A stretch of 64,000 nucleotides of DNA, taken from positions 930,001 to 994,000 of the forward strand of contig NZ_CP054570.1 of the NCBI RefSeq assembly GCF_013343115.1. Reading direction: 5' to 3'. Source of the stretch: Streptococcus sanguinis. Lineage in GTDB: Bacteria; Bacillota; Bacilli; Lactobacillales; Streptococcaceae. The position numbers and the translations under genes are program-made. Shown piece after piece: positions 1 through 8,271 of the stretch (within the stretch, counting starts at the first letter, position 1; every line of letters begins with the position of its first letter). The notes beneath the pieces were generated by a model. The model did not search any database and was not told the DNA's origin. It saw nothing but the letters and a program-made list of their open reading frames with translations.

Positions 1-381
1 GCTTATCATGCTGTTAATTTCTTTCTGCAGCATCCAGATGTTTTCAATAAAGTGATTGCCCTCAGTGGTGTCTATGATGCACGTTTCTTTGTCGGTGACA
101 ATTTGAACGACGAAGTCATTTATCAAAACTCACCAGCCGACTATATCTGGAACCAAAATGATGGCTGGTTTATTGACCGCTATCGACAGGCCGATATTAT
201 CGTTTGTACTGGCTTGGGCGACTGGGAGCAGGATGGTCTACCTTCCTTCTACACGCTGAAAGAAGCTTTTGAGCATAAGAATATTCCAGCTTGGTTTGCC
301 GAATGGGGTCATGATGTTTCCCATGACTGGATTTGGTGGCGTAAGCAAATGCCTTATTTCCTTAATGAACTCAATCTTTAA
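1..381 (+). CDS. Putative esterase, alpha/beta hydrolase (C-terminal part)
   Basis: The reading frame is open from the first base of the window, so the gene starts upstream; the GTG at 52 is an internal valine codon. The visible part looks like the C-terminal half of an esterase D-type alpha/beta hydrolase. A stretch AYHAVNFFLQHP is what normally follows the GxSxGG nucleophile elbow, which lies outside the window. A late Asp (GDWEQDG) and His (EWGHDVSHDW) could complete the catalytic triad. The stop is 12 bases before the ATP-grasp gene, so the two are probably cotranscribed. The substrate is unknown. Confidence 0.75.
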   Translation, partial: AYHAVNFFLQHPDVFNKVIALSGVYDARFFVGDNLNDEVIYQNSPADYIWNQNDGWFIDRYRQADIIVCTGLGDWEQDGLPSFYTLKEAFEHKNIPAWFAEWGHDVSHDWIWWRKQMPYFLNELNL

Positions 382-393
382 AGGAGGTTTCCT

Positions 394-1560
394 ATGAATT
401 ATATCGTTATTTCTCCCTATTATCCACAAAATTTTCAGCAGTTTACTGTGGAACTAGCTAACAAAGGAATCACTGTTCTGGGAATCGGTCAGGAGCCTTA
501 TGACCAGCTAGACCAGCCTTTGAAGGATTCATTGACCGAATATTTCAGAGTAGAAAATCTTGAAAATCTTGACGAAGTAAAAAGAGCAGTGGCCTTTCTC
601 TTCTACAAGCATGGACCTATCGATCGGATTGAGTCGCATAATGAATACTGGCTAGAACTGGACGCTGAGTTGCGTGAGCAATTCAATGTCTTTGGAGCAA
701 AACCAAAAGACTTGAAAAAGACCAAGTTCAAATCAGAGATGAAGAAGCTCTTTAAAAAAGCAGGTGTTCCAGTCGTTCCAGGTCAGATTGTAAATACAGA
801 AGCAGGCGCTGATTTGGCTGTCAAGAAACTTGGTCTGCCTTTGATTGCTAAGCCTGATAATGGAGTAGGAGCAGCTGCAACCTTTAAATTAGAAACAGCA
901 GAAGATGTCGAACGATTCAAGCAAGAATGGGATCATCAGACAGCTTATTTCTTTGAAAAGTTTGTCCAGTCTGGCGAGATTTGTACCTTTGATGGTTTGG
1001 TAGATAAGGATGGTCAGATCGTCTTTTCAACTACCTTTGACTATGCTCATACACCGCTGGATTTGATGATCTATAAGATGGACAATTCCTACTACGTTCT
1101 CAAGGATATGGATCCCAAACTCCGTGCATATGGAGAAGCGATTGTCAAAATTTTCGGCATGAAAGAACGCTTTTTCCATATTGAGTTCTTCCGCGAAGGT
1201 GATGATTATGTAGCCATTGAGTACAATAACCGTCCAGCAGGCGGCTTTACCATTGATGTCTATAATTTCGCCCACTCAATCGATCTTTACAGAGGCTATG
1301 CAGCGATTGTAGCAGGAGAGCCTTTCCCAGCTGCCCACATGGAGCCGCTGTATTGTCTGGCAACATCACGCCGTGCATCAACGAACTATGCTTACCCTGA
1401 GGCTGACTTGCTGGAGAAATACAGAGATAATTTCAAAGTTAAGAAAGACATGCCAGCTGCATTTGCGGAGCTGCAAGGTGATTACCTCTATATGCTGACA
1501 ACACCAAGCTGTGAGCAGATGGAGCAGATGATTGCAGACTTTGCTAAACAGGCAGACTAA
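394..1560 (+). CDS. ATP-grasp domain protein
   Basis: A 388-residue protein with an N-terminal pre-ATP-grasp region (residues 1-110) and an ATP-grasp fold. Residues GLPLIAKPDNGVGAA form the glycine-rich nucleotide loop and FHIEFFRE with AIEYNNRPAGG supplies the metal-binding Glu/Asn residues. ATP-grasp enzymes join a carboxylate to an amine or thiol via an acylphosphate; the substrates here cannot be read from sequence. A strong ribosome site (AAAGGAGG) precedes the ATG and a terminator follows. It probably forms an operon with the upstream esterase. It resembles biotin carboxylase-like family members but lacks the biotin-dependent partners. Confidence 0.8.
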   Translation: MNYIVISPYYPQNFQQFTVELANKGITVLGIGQEPYDQLDQPLKDSLTEYFRVENLENLDEVKRAVAFLFYKHGPIDRIESHNEYWLELDAELREQFNVFGAKPKDLKKTKFKSEMKKLFKKAGVPVVPGQIVNTEAGADLAVKKLGLPLIAKPDNGVGAAATFKLETAEDVERFKQEWDHQTAYFFEKFVQSGEICTFDGLVDKDGQIVFSTTFDYAHTPLDLMIYKMDNSYYVLKDMDPKLRAYGEAIVKIFGMKERFFHIEFFREGDDYVAIEYNNRPAGGFTIDVYNFAHSIDLYRGYAAIVAGEPFPAAHMEPLYCLATSRRASTNYAYPEADLLEKYRDNFKVKKDMPAAFAELQGDYLYMLTTPSCEQMEQMIADFAKQAD

Positions 1561-1657
1561 TCGGAGTCGTGCTCTGCTATTATTTTCGTATAACAGTTTC
1601 AAAATAGTAAAAACTACTCTAGCACAAAAAGTTTGTGAAATTTCTATTTTGGCATCG

Positions 1658-1691
1658 AAAACCAGTTTATCCAATGGATTGACTGGTTTTT
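1658..1691 (+). terminator. Rho-independent terminator after the ATP-grasp gene
   Basis: The arms AAAACCAGT and ACTGGTTTT pair over 9 bases and are followed by a short T run. It separates the esterase/ATP-grasp pair from the pdh promoter. Confidence 0.75.
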
Positions 1692-1719
1692 CTTTGTGAA
1701 ATGCAAGTGAGCAAAAGTT

Positions 1720-1748
1720 TTGACAGTGCTTACAGCTTTAGATAGAAT
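1720..1748 (+). promoter_or_regulatory. Promoter of the pdh operon
   Basis: A consensus -35 TTGACA (1720-1725), a 17-base spacer and -10 TAGAAT (1743-1748) lie just upstream of the E1 alpha gene, which has an AGAAAGG ribosome site. Two TTTGTGAAAT strings upstream (near 1630 and 1693) resemble half-sites for the NADH sensor Rex, but neither has a second arm. Confidence 0.75.
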
Positions 1749-1782
1749 TAAATAGAAGAATTATGCTTAGAAAGGCAAAAAA

Positions 1783-2751
1783 ATGGCAACTTTAGATAAA
1801 AATCTTTTGTTAGAGATGTTCCGTAAGATGGAAGAAATCCGTCGCATGGACTTAAAAATTGCTCAACTTGTAAAAAAAGGAAAGGTTCCTGGAATGACTC
1901 ACTTCTCAGTAGGTGAGGAAGCGGCCAATGTCGGTGCTATGCTGGCCTTGAATGAGGATGATTTGCTGACTTCTAACCACCGAGGGCACGGTCAAGCTAT
2001 CGCCAAAGGAATCAACCTCAACGAAATGATGGCGGAAATCCTTGGTAAATATACTGGAACCTGTAAAGGAAAAGGCGGATCTATGCACATTGCTGACCTA
2101 GATGCTGGAAACCTTGGTGCCAATGGTATCGTTGGCGGCGGCATGGGAATTGCTGTCGGAGCAGCCTTGACCCAGCAAATGCAGAAGACAGGTAAGATTG
2201 TTGTCTGCTTCTTTGGAGACGGGGCTACCAACGAAGGTGTCTTCCACGAAGCAGTCAATATGGCTTCTATCTGGAATCTACCAGTTATTTTCTATTGTAT
2301 CAATAACGGCTATGGTATTTCTGCCGACATCAAGAAAATGACCAATGTAGAGCACATCCACGAGCGCAGTGCAGCTTATGGCATTCCAGGTATGTTCATC
2401 GAAGATGGCAATAATGTTCTGGATGTCTATGAAGGCTTCCAAAAGGCTGTAGAGCATGTTCGTAGTGGTAAAGGACCTGTCTTGATTGAGAGTGTGACCT
2501 ATCGTTGGTTGGGACACTCGTCTTCGGACCCAGGTAAATACCGTACTCGTGAAGAAGTAGAAGAATGGAAGAAGAAGGATCCAATCGAAAATCTTCGTAA
2601 ATACCTGGTGGAAAATAAGATTGCAAGCGAGGAAGAGCTGGAAGCTATCCAAGCTGGAGTAAAAGAAGCAGTAGAAGCGTCTGTAAAATTTGCAGAAGAA
2701 AGCCCATTCCCGCCGCTTGAATCTGCCTTTGAAGATATTTACGCAGACTAA
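1783..2751 (+). CDS. pdhA: Pyruvate (2-oxo acid) dehydrogenase E1 component, alpha subunit
   Basis: A 322-residue thiamine diphosphate-dependent E1 alpha subunit. The family marker is visible: GDGATNEGVFHEA followed by NN (near residues 146-175) is the ThDP/Mg binding motif, and SNHRGHGQAIAKG and GKGGSMHIAD are E1 alpha signatures. With the beta subunit it decarboxylates the 2-oxo acid and reductively acetylates the lipoyl group. It is the first gene of a four-gene operon E1 alpha, E1 beta, E2, E3 plus lplA, with its own promoter. Streptococcal genomes annotate this set as pyruvate or acetoin dehydrogenase; E1 sequence alone does not settle the substrate. Confidence 0.9.
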   Translation: MATLDKNLLLEMFRKMEEIRRMDLKIAQLVKKGKVPGMTHFSVGEEAANVGAMLALNEDDLLTSNHRGHGQAIAKGINLNEMMAEILGKYTGTCKGKGGSMHIADLDAGNLGANGIVGGGMGIAVGAALTQQMQKTGKIVVCFFGDGATNEGVFHEAVNMASIWNLPVIFYCINNGYGISADIKKMTNVEHIHERSAAYGIPGMFIEDGNNVLDVYEGFQKAVEHVRSGKGPVLIESVTYRWLGHSSSDPGKYRTREEVEEWKKKDPIENLRKYLVENKIASEEELEAIQAGVKEAVEASVKFAEESPFPPLESAFEDIYAD

Positions 2752-2769
2752 AGAGAGGAGAAAAAGAAA

Positions 2770-3762
2770 ATGGAAACTAAAACTATGTCTTTTCGTGACA
2801 CCATTATCCTCGCTATGTCTGAGGAAATGCGTCGCGATGAAAATGTACTCTTGATGGGAGAAGATGTCGGAGTCTTTGGTGGAGATTTCGGAACATCTGT
2901 TGGTATGCTGGAAGAGTTCGGTCCAGAGCGTGTACGTGACTGTCCTATTTCAGAAGCAGCTATTTCTGGAGCAGCAGCTGGAGCAGCTATGACAGGGCTG
3001 CGTCCAATCGTAGACATGACCTTTATGGACTTCTCTGTAATCGCCATGGATTCTATTGTTAACCAAGCCGCTAAAACGCGCTATATGTTTGGCGGAAAAG
3101 GACAAGTACCAATGACTGTCCGCTGTGCAGCAGGTAATGGAGTTGGTTCTGCTGCTCAACACTCGCAGTCTTTGGAATCTTGGTTTACCCACATTCCAGG
3201 CCTTAAAGTAGTCGCTCCAGGAACTCCGGCTGATATGAAGGGGCTTCTCAAGGCTTCTATCCGAGATAACAACCCAGTCATTATTCTAGAATACAAGTCT
3301 GAATTTAACCAAAAAGGCGAAGTGCCACTGGATCCTGAGTATGTAATACCACTTGGTGTTGGTGAAATCAAAAAAGAAGGTACCGATGTAACAGTTGTTA
3401 CCTACGGAAAAATGCTTCGCCGTGTCATGCAGGCGGCTGAAGAATTAGCAGAAGAAGGTATCTCTGTAGAAGTGGTTGACCCACGTACATTGGTGCCACT
3501 TGATAAGGATATTATCATCAACTCTGTTAAGAAGACTGGAAAGGTCGTTTTGGTTAATGATGCCCACAAAACTAGCGGTTTCATTGGAGAAATTTCAGCG
3601 ATTATTTCTGAGTCAGAAGCATTTGACTATCTAGATGCGCCAATCCGCCGTTGTGCAGGTGAAGATGTGCCAATGCCTTATGCACAAAACTTGGAAAATG
3701 CGATGATTCCGACCGTTGAAAGCATCAAAGACGCTATTCGGAAGACATATCATAAAGAATAA
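2770..3762 (+). CDS. pdhB: Pyruvate (2-oxo acid) dehydrogenase E1 component, beta subunit
   Basis: A 330-residue transketolase-like beta subunit that pairs with PdhA. Characteristic stretches are LLMGEDVGVFGG, the conserved ISEAAISGAAAGAAMTG, KTRYMFGGKGQVPMTVR and the C-terminal transketolase domain (VDPRTLVPLDKD). It lies 18 bases after pdhA with a GAGAGGAG ribosome site, so the two are translated from one message. The following gene is separated by an unusually long 459-base gap full of inverted repeats, described separately. Confidence 0.9.
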   Translation: METKTMSFRDTIILAMSEEMRRDENVLLMGEDVGVFGGDFGTSVGMLEEFGPERVRDCPISEAAISGAAAGAAMTGLRPIVDMTFMDFSVIAMDSIVNQAAKTRYMFGGKGQVPMTVRCAAGNGVGSAAQHSQSLESWFTHIPGLKVVAPGTPADMKGLLKASIRDNNPVIILEYKSEFNQKGEVPLDPEYVIPLGVGEIKKEGTDVTVVTYGKMLRRVMQAAEELAEEGISVEVVDPRTLVPLDKDIIINSVKKTGKVVLVNDAHKTSGFIGEISAIISESEAFDYLDAPIRRCAGEDVPMPYAQNLENAMIPTVESIKDAIRKTYHKE

Positions 3763-3791
3763 GGTATAATAAAGAAAAGGCTTTCTTACGA

Positions 3792-3825
3792 ATTAGATTA
3801 CATAAATTATTTTATGTAATCTAAT
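3792..3825 (+). repeat. 15-bp perfect inverted repeat downstream of pdhB
   Basis: The arms ATTAGATTACATAAA (3792-3806) and its exact complement (3811-3825) flank a TTAT loop. The stem is AT-rich and lacks a following T tract, so termination would be weak; an mRNA stability or processing role, or the end of a small repeat element, is equally possible. Confidence 0.8.
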
Positions 3826-3995
3826 CTTGTGTAGAGGGTCAAAGTAGCTAAAATTTTACTAATTGCAGACAATCGTTATTCGGATCGATTTTATCTGATG
3901 AGCGAATTAGTAGGTCTACAAGGTTGGTCGCAGATAGCGGTAACTATAATAACTTTAGATACATTTGTATCCAAGTTACTTGTAGAGTTTAACAT

Positions 3996-4082
3996 GGGCT
4001 AAAAGCTCGGAAAAAAGATAAATCTCCTTGGTTTCATTGAAGCCAGCGTTGATTTCTTATTTTTCAGTCGCTTTTTACGCCC
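3996..4082 (+). repeat. Tandem hairpin element, copy A (87 bases)
   Basis: The outer arms GGGCTAAAAGC (3996-4006) and GCTTTTTACGCCC (4070-4082) pair. An A-rich strand (from 4010) faces a T-rich strand (to 4065) with internal loops, and the apex is GGTTTC-ATT-GAAGCC (4030-4044). Copy B, 109 bases downstream, has the same length and the same stem offsets but different stem bases. Confidence 0.8.
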
Positions 4083-4104
4083 TTAGTATCATGTAATTGA
4101 ATTC

Positions 4105-4191
4105 GGACGGAGGACTGCGAAAAAAGATAGATTTCCTTGTGTTCATCGAACACAGCGTCAATCTCCTATTTTTTCATTGTCCTCTGCGTCC
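4105..4191 (+). repeat. Tandem hairpin element, copy B (87 bases)
   Basis: The outer arms GGACGGAGGAC (4105-4115) and GTCCTCTGCGTCC (4179-4191) pair, and the apex is GTGTTC-ATC-GAACAC (4139-4153), exactly 34 bases into the unit as in copy A. The flanks downstream of both copies are also alike (CCTTAGTATC... and CCTTAATATC...). It ends 30 bases before the E2 start codon. Confidence 0.8.
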
Positions 4192-4221
4192 TTAATATCT
4201 TATAATAGAATTGGAGAGGTC

Positions 4222-5265
4222 ATGGCTGATGACAAGCTAAGAGCGACTCCTGCAGCTAGAAAGTTAGCGGATGATTTGGGAATTAACCTCTATGATGTTT
4301 CTGGCTCAGGCGCAAACGGTCGTGTCCACAAAGAAGACGTGGAAACTTATAAAGATACAAATGTGGTGCGCATTTCACCACTGGCAAAACGAATTGCTCA
4401 AGAACACAATATTGCTTGGCAAGAGATCCAAGGAACTGGCCATCGTGGCAAGATTATGAAGAAGGATGTACTTGCTTTCTTGCCTGAGAATGTTGAGAGC
4501 GACACAATCAAATCTCCTGCTCAAATTGAAAAAGTGGAAGAAGTGCCTGATAATGTCACTCCTTATGGCGAAATTGAGCGTATTCCAATGACGCCGATGC
4601 GGAAGGTCATTGCTCAGCGGATGGTAGAATCTTACCTGACGGCGCCAACCTTCACCCTCAACTATGATGTTGATATGACAGAAATGCTGGCCTTGCGTAA
4701 AAAAGTGCTGGATCCAATCATGGAAGCAACTGGCAAAAAAGTAACTGTCACAGACCTGCTTTCGCTGGCTGTTGTGAAGACATTGATGAAGCATCCTTAC
4801 CTCAACTCAACTTTGACAGAGGACGGCAAGACCATTATTACACACAACTATGTCAACCTTTCAATGGCAGTCGGTATGGATAATGGCCTGATGACACCAG
4901 TTGTCTACAATGCAGAAAAAATGAGCCTATCAGAGCTTGTAGTAGCCTTTAAAGATGTAATCGGACGTACCTTGGAAGGCAAATTAGCTCCGAGCGAGCT
5001 GCAAAATTCAACCTTCACAATCAGTAACTTGGGTATGTTTGGCGTTCAGTCTTTTGGGCCAATCATCAACCAGCCAAACTCTGCTATCTTGGGTGTGAGC
5101 TCAACAGTAGAAAAACCTGTCGTTGTTAATGGTGAAATTGTTATTCGTCCAATTATGAGCCTAGGCTTGACCATTGACCACCGTGTAGTTGACGGAATGG
5201 CTGGAGCTAAGTTTATGAAGGACTTGAAGGTTCTTATTGAAGACCCAATTTCAATGTTGGTATAA
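4222..5265 (+). CDS. pdhC: Dihydrolipoamide acyltransferase (E2) without a lipoyl domain
   Basis: A 347-residue E2. It begins directly with two peripheral subunit-binding domains in a row (ATPAARKLADDLGINL near residue 8 and ISPLAKRIAQEHNIAW near residue 50), then a linker and the catalytic acyltransferase domain ending in the active-site motif TIDHRVVDGM. The N-terminal lipoyl domain usual for E2 is absent; it is carried by the E3 encoded next. The ATG at 4222 with GGAGAGG is preferred to an upstream TTG at 4177, which would read through hairpin copy B. The same arrangement is known for the pneumococcal complex. Confidence 0.9.
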   Translation: MADDKLRATPAARKLADDLGINLYDVSGSGANGRVHKEDVETYKDTNVVRISPLAKRIAQEHNIAWQEIQGTGHRGKIMKKDVLAFLPENVESDTIKSPAQIEKVEEVPDNVTPYGEIERIPMTPMRKVIAQRMVESYLTAPTFTLNYDVDMTEMLALRKKVLDPIMEATGKKVTVTDLLSLAVVKTLMKHPYLNSTLTEDGKTIITHNYVNLSMAVGMDNGLMTPVVYNAEKMSLSELVVAFKDVIGRTLEGKLAPSELQNSTFTISNLGMFGVQSFGPIINQPNSAILGVSSTVEKPVVVNGEIVIRPIMSLGLTIDHRVVDGMAGAKFMKDLKVLIEDPISMLV

Positions 5266-5343
5266 GATTTTCTTTGCTAGTCTGAAAAACAAAGAAACGA
5301 AACACTCAGCAAATGAAAAATTAAATTAGAAAAGGAAAGAAAA

Positions 5344-7050
5344 ATGGCTTTAGAAGTAATTATGCCAAAAGCCGGCGTGGATATGACTGAAGGGCAAATT
5401 GTCCAATGGAATAAGAAAGTCGGCGAATTTGTCAAAGAAGGGGAAATCCTTCTGGAAATTATGACTGACAAGGTCAGTATGGAATTGGAAGCCGAAGAAG
5501 ACGGCTACCTGATTGCTATTCTCAAAGGTGACGGAGAAACTGTTCCAGTAACGGAAGTCATCGGTTACTTGGGAGAAGAAGGGGAAAATATCCCAACCGC
5601 TGGCGGCTCTGCACCTGCGGAAGCACCAGCTCCTACGACAGCGGCAGTAAGTACAGATGATGATAAGAGTGATGATGCTTACGATATCGTTGTTATCGGT
5701 GGCGGACCTGCTGGTTATGTAGCGGCTATAAAAGCAGCCCAGCTGGGTGGTAAGATTGCCTTAGTTGAGAAGTCCGAACTCGGCGGAACCTGCTTGAACC
5801 GTGGCTGTATTCCTACCAAGACTTACTTGCACAATGCTGAAATCATTGAAAGCCTTGGTCACGCTGCTAACCGTGGTATCATCATCGAAAACCCAAGCTT
5901 CATAGTGGACATGGACAAGGTTTTGGAAACCAAAAACAAGGTTGTCAATACACTCGTTGGCGGTGTTGCTGGCCTTCTTCGCAGCTATGGCGTAGATGTT
6001 CATAAGGGAATTGGCACCATTACTAAAGACAAGAATGTTCTTGTAAACGGCAGCGAGCTGCTAGAAACGAAGAAGATTATCTTGGCTGGTGGTTCAAAAG
6101 TCAGCAAGATCAATGTTCCTGGTATGGAATCATCTCTTGTTATGACCAGTGATGATATTTTGGAAATGAACGAAGTGCCAGAAAATCTGGTTATTATCGG
6201 CGGTGGTGTTGTCGGTATTGAGCTTGGACAAGCCTTCATGACATTTGGCTCAAAAGTTACCGTTATCGAAATGATGGACCGCATCGTACCCGCTATGGAT
6301 GCGGAAGTTTCTAAAAACCTTCGCCTCATCTTGGAGCGCAAGGGCATGACAATCCTGACTGAAACTAAGTTAGAAGAAATCATCGAAGAAAATGGAAAAC
6401 TTCGTATCAAGGTAGAAGGAAAAGAAGATATTGTTGCAGATAAGGCTCTGCTATCTATCGGACGTGTGCCAGACCTAGAAGGTATTGGCGAGGTTGAGTT
6501 CGAACTGGATCGTGGCCGTATCAAGGTCAATGAGTACATGGAAACTTCTGTTCCAGGTATTTACGCACCAGGTGATATCAATGGTACTAAGATGCTGGCT
6601 CATGCAGCCTTCCGTATGGGTGAAGTTGCTGCTGAAAATGCGCTGAAAGGTAATCACCATGTTGCTAAACTCAATCTGACGCCTGCAGCTATTTACACCC
6701 TGCCAGAAGTAGCAGCAGTTGGTTTGACAGAAGAGCAAGCTCGTGAGAAATACGATGTAGCAATCGGTAAGTTCAACTTCGCTGCTAACGGCCGCGCCAT
6801 TGCTTCAGATGCAGCTCAAGGTTTCGTTAAAGTCATTGCCGACAAGAAGTACGGTGAAGTCCTAGGTGTTCATATCATCGGTCCTGCAGCTGCAGAATTG
6901 ATCAACGAAGCATCAACCATCATCGAAATGGAAATCACTGTAGAAGAAATGCTTAAGACCATTCACGGTCACCCAACCTTCTCAGAAGTTATGTACGAAG
7001 CTTTTGCAGACGTACTGGGGTTGGCAGTTCACTCACCTAAGAAAAAATAA
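5344..7050 (+). CDS. pdhD: Dihydrolipoamide dehydrogenase (E3) with N-terminal lipoyl domain
   Basis: A 568-residue fusion. Residues 1-80 are a biotinyl/lipoyl domain with the modifiable lysine in EIMTDKVSMELEAE; residues 85-115 are an Ala/Pro/Thr linker; the rest is a flavin disulfide reductase with the FAD loop IGGGPAGYVAA, the redox pair GGTCLNRGCIPTK, the NAD loop IGGGVVGIELG and the C-terminal HGHPTFSE catalytic His/Glu. It reoxidises dihydrolipoamide with NAD. Carrying the swinging arm itself compensates for the missing lipoyl domain in E2. The ribosome site is GAAAGGAAAG just before the ATG. Confidence 0.93.
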   Translation: MALEVIMPKAGVDMTEGQIVQWNKKVGEFVKEGEILLEIMTDKVSMELEAEEDGYLIAILKGDGETVPVTEVIGYLGEEGENIPTAGGSAPAEAPAPTTAAVSTDDDKSDDAYDIVVIGGGPAGYVAAIKAAQLGGKIALVEKSELGGTCLNRGCIPTKTYLHNAEIIESLGHAANRGIIIENPSFIVDMDKVLETKNKVVNTLVGGVAGLLRSYGVDVHKGIGTITKDKNVLVNGSELLETKKIILAGGSKVSKINVPGMESSLVMTSDDILEMNEVPENLVIIGGGVVGIELGQAFMTFGSKVTVIEMMDRIVPAMDAEVSKNLRLILERKGMTILTETKLEEIIEENGKLRIKVEGKEDIVADKALLSIGRVPDLEGIGEVEFELDRGRIKVNEYMETSVPGIYAPGDINGTKMLAHAAFRMGEVAAENALKGNHHVAKLNLTPAAIYTLPEVAAVGLTEEQAREKYDVAIGKFNFAANGRAIASDAAQGFVKVIADKKYGEVLGVHIIGPAAAELINEASTIIEMEITVEEMLKTIHGHPTFSEVMYEAFADVLGLAVHSPKKK

Positions 7051-7065
7051 TTTAAAAGATAGATT

Positions 7066-7094
7066 AGACTGGACATAAATCATTGTTCCAGTCT
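7066..7094 (+). repeat. Hairpin between pdhD and lplA
   Basis: AGACTGGACA and TGTTCCAGTCT pair with one bulged base over an 8-base loop. There is no T run, so it is more likely a processing or stability element than a terminator. Confidence 0.55.
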
Positions 7095-7116
7095 CTATCG
7101 TATAAAGAGGTAGCTT

Positions 7117-8106
7117 ATGAAATACATTGTTAACTACTCAAATGACACAGCTTTTAATATTGCTCTGGAAGAATATGCTTTCAAACACCTCTTAGATGAG
7201 GATGAAATTTTCCTGCTCTGGATTAACAAACCTTCTATCATCGTAGGGCGCCACCAAAACACTATCGAAGAAATCAACCGTGATTATGTTCGTGAGCATG
7301 GCATTGAAGTTGTGCGTCGTATCAGTGGCGGAGGAGCTGTTTATCATGATCTAAACAACCTTAACTACACCATTATCTCTAAGGAAAGTGAAGATAGAGC
7401 TTTTGACTTCAAGAGTTTTTCTACGCCGGTTATCAACACTCTAGCAGAACTTGGAGTAAAGGCTGAATTCACTGGCCGTAATGACCTGGAAATTGACGGT
7501 AAGAAGTTCTGTGGCAATGCGCAGGCCTATATCAATGGCCGTATCATGCACCATGGTTGCCTGCTCTTTGATGTTGATCTGTCAGTCTTGGCCAATGCAC
7601 TTAAGGTTTCTAAAGATAAGTTCGAATCAAAAGGGGTTAAATCTGTTCGTGCACGCGTGACAAATATTGTCAATGAATTGCCAGAAAAGATTACTGTCGA
7701 AGAATTCCGTGACCTGCTTCTGGACTATATGAAGAAAGAGTATCCAGAAATGACAGAATATGTCTTTTCCGAGAAAGAACTGGAAGAAATCAAGCAAATC
7801 AGAGATAGCAAGTTTGGAACTTGGGACTGGAACTATGGTAAATCACCTGAATACAATGTGCGCCGTGGCACCAAATTTACCAGCGGTAAGGTAGAAATCT
7901 TTGCCAATGTTGTTGAATCTAAGATTCAGGATATTAAAATCTATGGAGACTTCTTTGGTATTGAGGACGTAGCAGCAGTAGAAGATGTGCTGCGCGGTGT
8001 TAAATACGAGCGTGAAGATGTCCTGAAAGCTCTTGAAACGATTGATATTAGCCGCTACTTTGCTGGAATCAGCAGAGAAGAGATTGCCGAAGCTATCGTC
8101 GGTTAA
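7117..8106 (+). CDS. lplA: Lipoate-protein ligase A
   Basis: A 329-residue ligase that activates free lipoate with ATP and attaches it to the lipoyl lysine. Family motifs are seen: the RRISGGGAVYHD glycine-rich lipoate loop (near residue 70), GRNDLEIDGKKFCGNAQ with the active lysine, and a C-terminal accessory domain (KFGTWDWNYGKSPEYN). Position directly after pdhD makes the lipoyl domain of that E3 its obvious substrate; the E2 of the second complex at 37082-38341 is another candidate. A clear terminator follows, closing the operon. Confidence 0.92.
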   Translation: MKYIVNYSNDTAFNIALEEYAFKHLLDEDEIFLLWINKPSIIVGRHQNTIEEINRDYVREHGIEVVRRISGGGAVYHDLNNLNYTIISKESEDRAFDFKSFSTPVINTLAELGVKAEFTGRNDLEIDGKKFCGNAQAYINGRIMHHGCLLFDVDLSVLANALKVSKDKFESKGVKSVRARVTNIVNELPEKITVEEFRDLLLDYMKKEYPEMTEYVFSEKELEEIKQIRDSKFGTWDWNYGKSPEYNVRRGTKFTSGKVEIFANVVESKIQDIKIYGDFFGIEDVAAVEDVLRGVKYEREDVLKALETIDISRYFAGISREEIAEAIVG

Positions 8107-8120
8107 AATATGACATAAAG

Positions 8121-8150
8121 AAAACCAAACTCTTCGAGAGTTTGGTTTTT
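8121..8150 (+). terminator. Terminator of the pdh-lplA operon
   Basis: AAAACCAAACTCT and AGAGTTTGGTTTT form a 13-bp stem with a TCG loop followed by T residues, a strong intrinsic terminator shortly after the lplA stop. Confidence 0.9.
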
Positions 8151-8271
8151 CATGTAAAGAGTTTATTTCAAATCGACAACATTCTTACGTTTCTTTGACC
8201 GGCTAGTTTTCTCTAGGCTTTATCTGCTAGATATGATAAAATGATAGGGAATTAGAGAAAGAGGTGTCTTG

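Larger units (their letters stand above)
3763..4221 (+). other. Structured intergenic region inside the pdh operon
   Basis: A 459-base stretch without a credible reading frame between E1 beta and E2, where an operon of this type usually has little space. It contains, in order, a 15-bp perfect hairpin (3792-3825), a second imperfect hairpin (TAACTTTAGATACA/TGTATCCAAGTTA, 3950-3978), and two tandem 87-base hairpins (3996-4082, 4105-4191). None of the stems ends in a clear T run, so they do not look like simple terminators. They may process or stabilise the pdh message, or be small mobile repeats. Confidence 0.8.

Noticed and set aside
1630..1705. Two TTTGTGAAAT strings as a Rex operator for pdh
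   Set aside because: Rex sites need an inverted partner (TTCACAA); none is present at the right distance.
3763..4221. Insertion sequence remnant with transposase
   Set aside because: No transposase-like reading frame on either strand; only short inverted repeats are seen.
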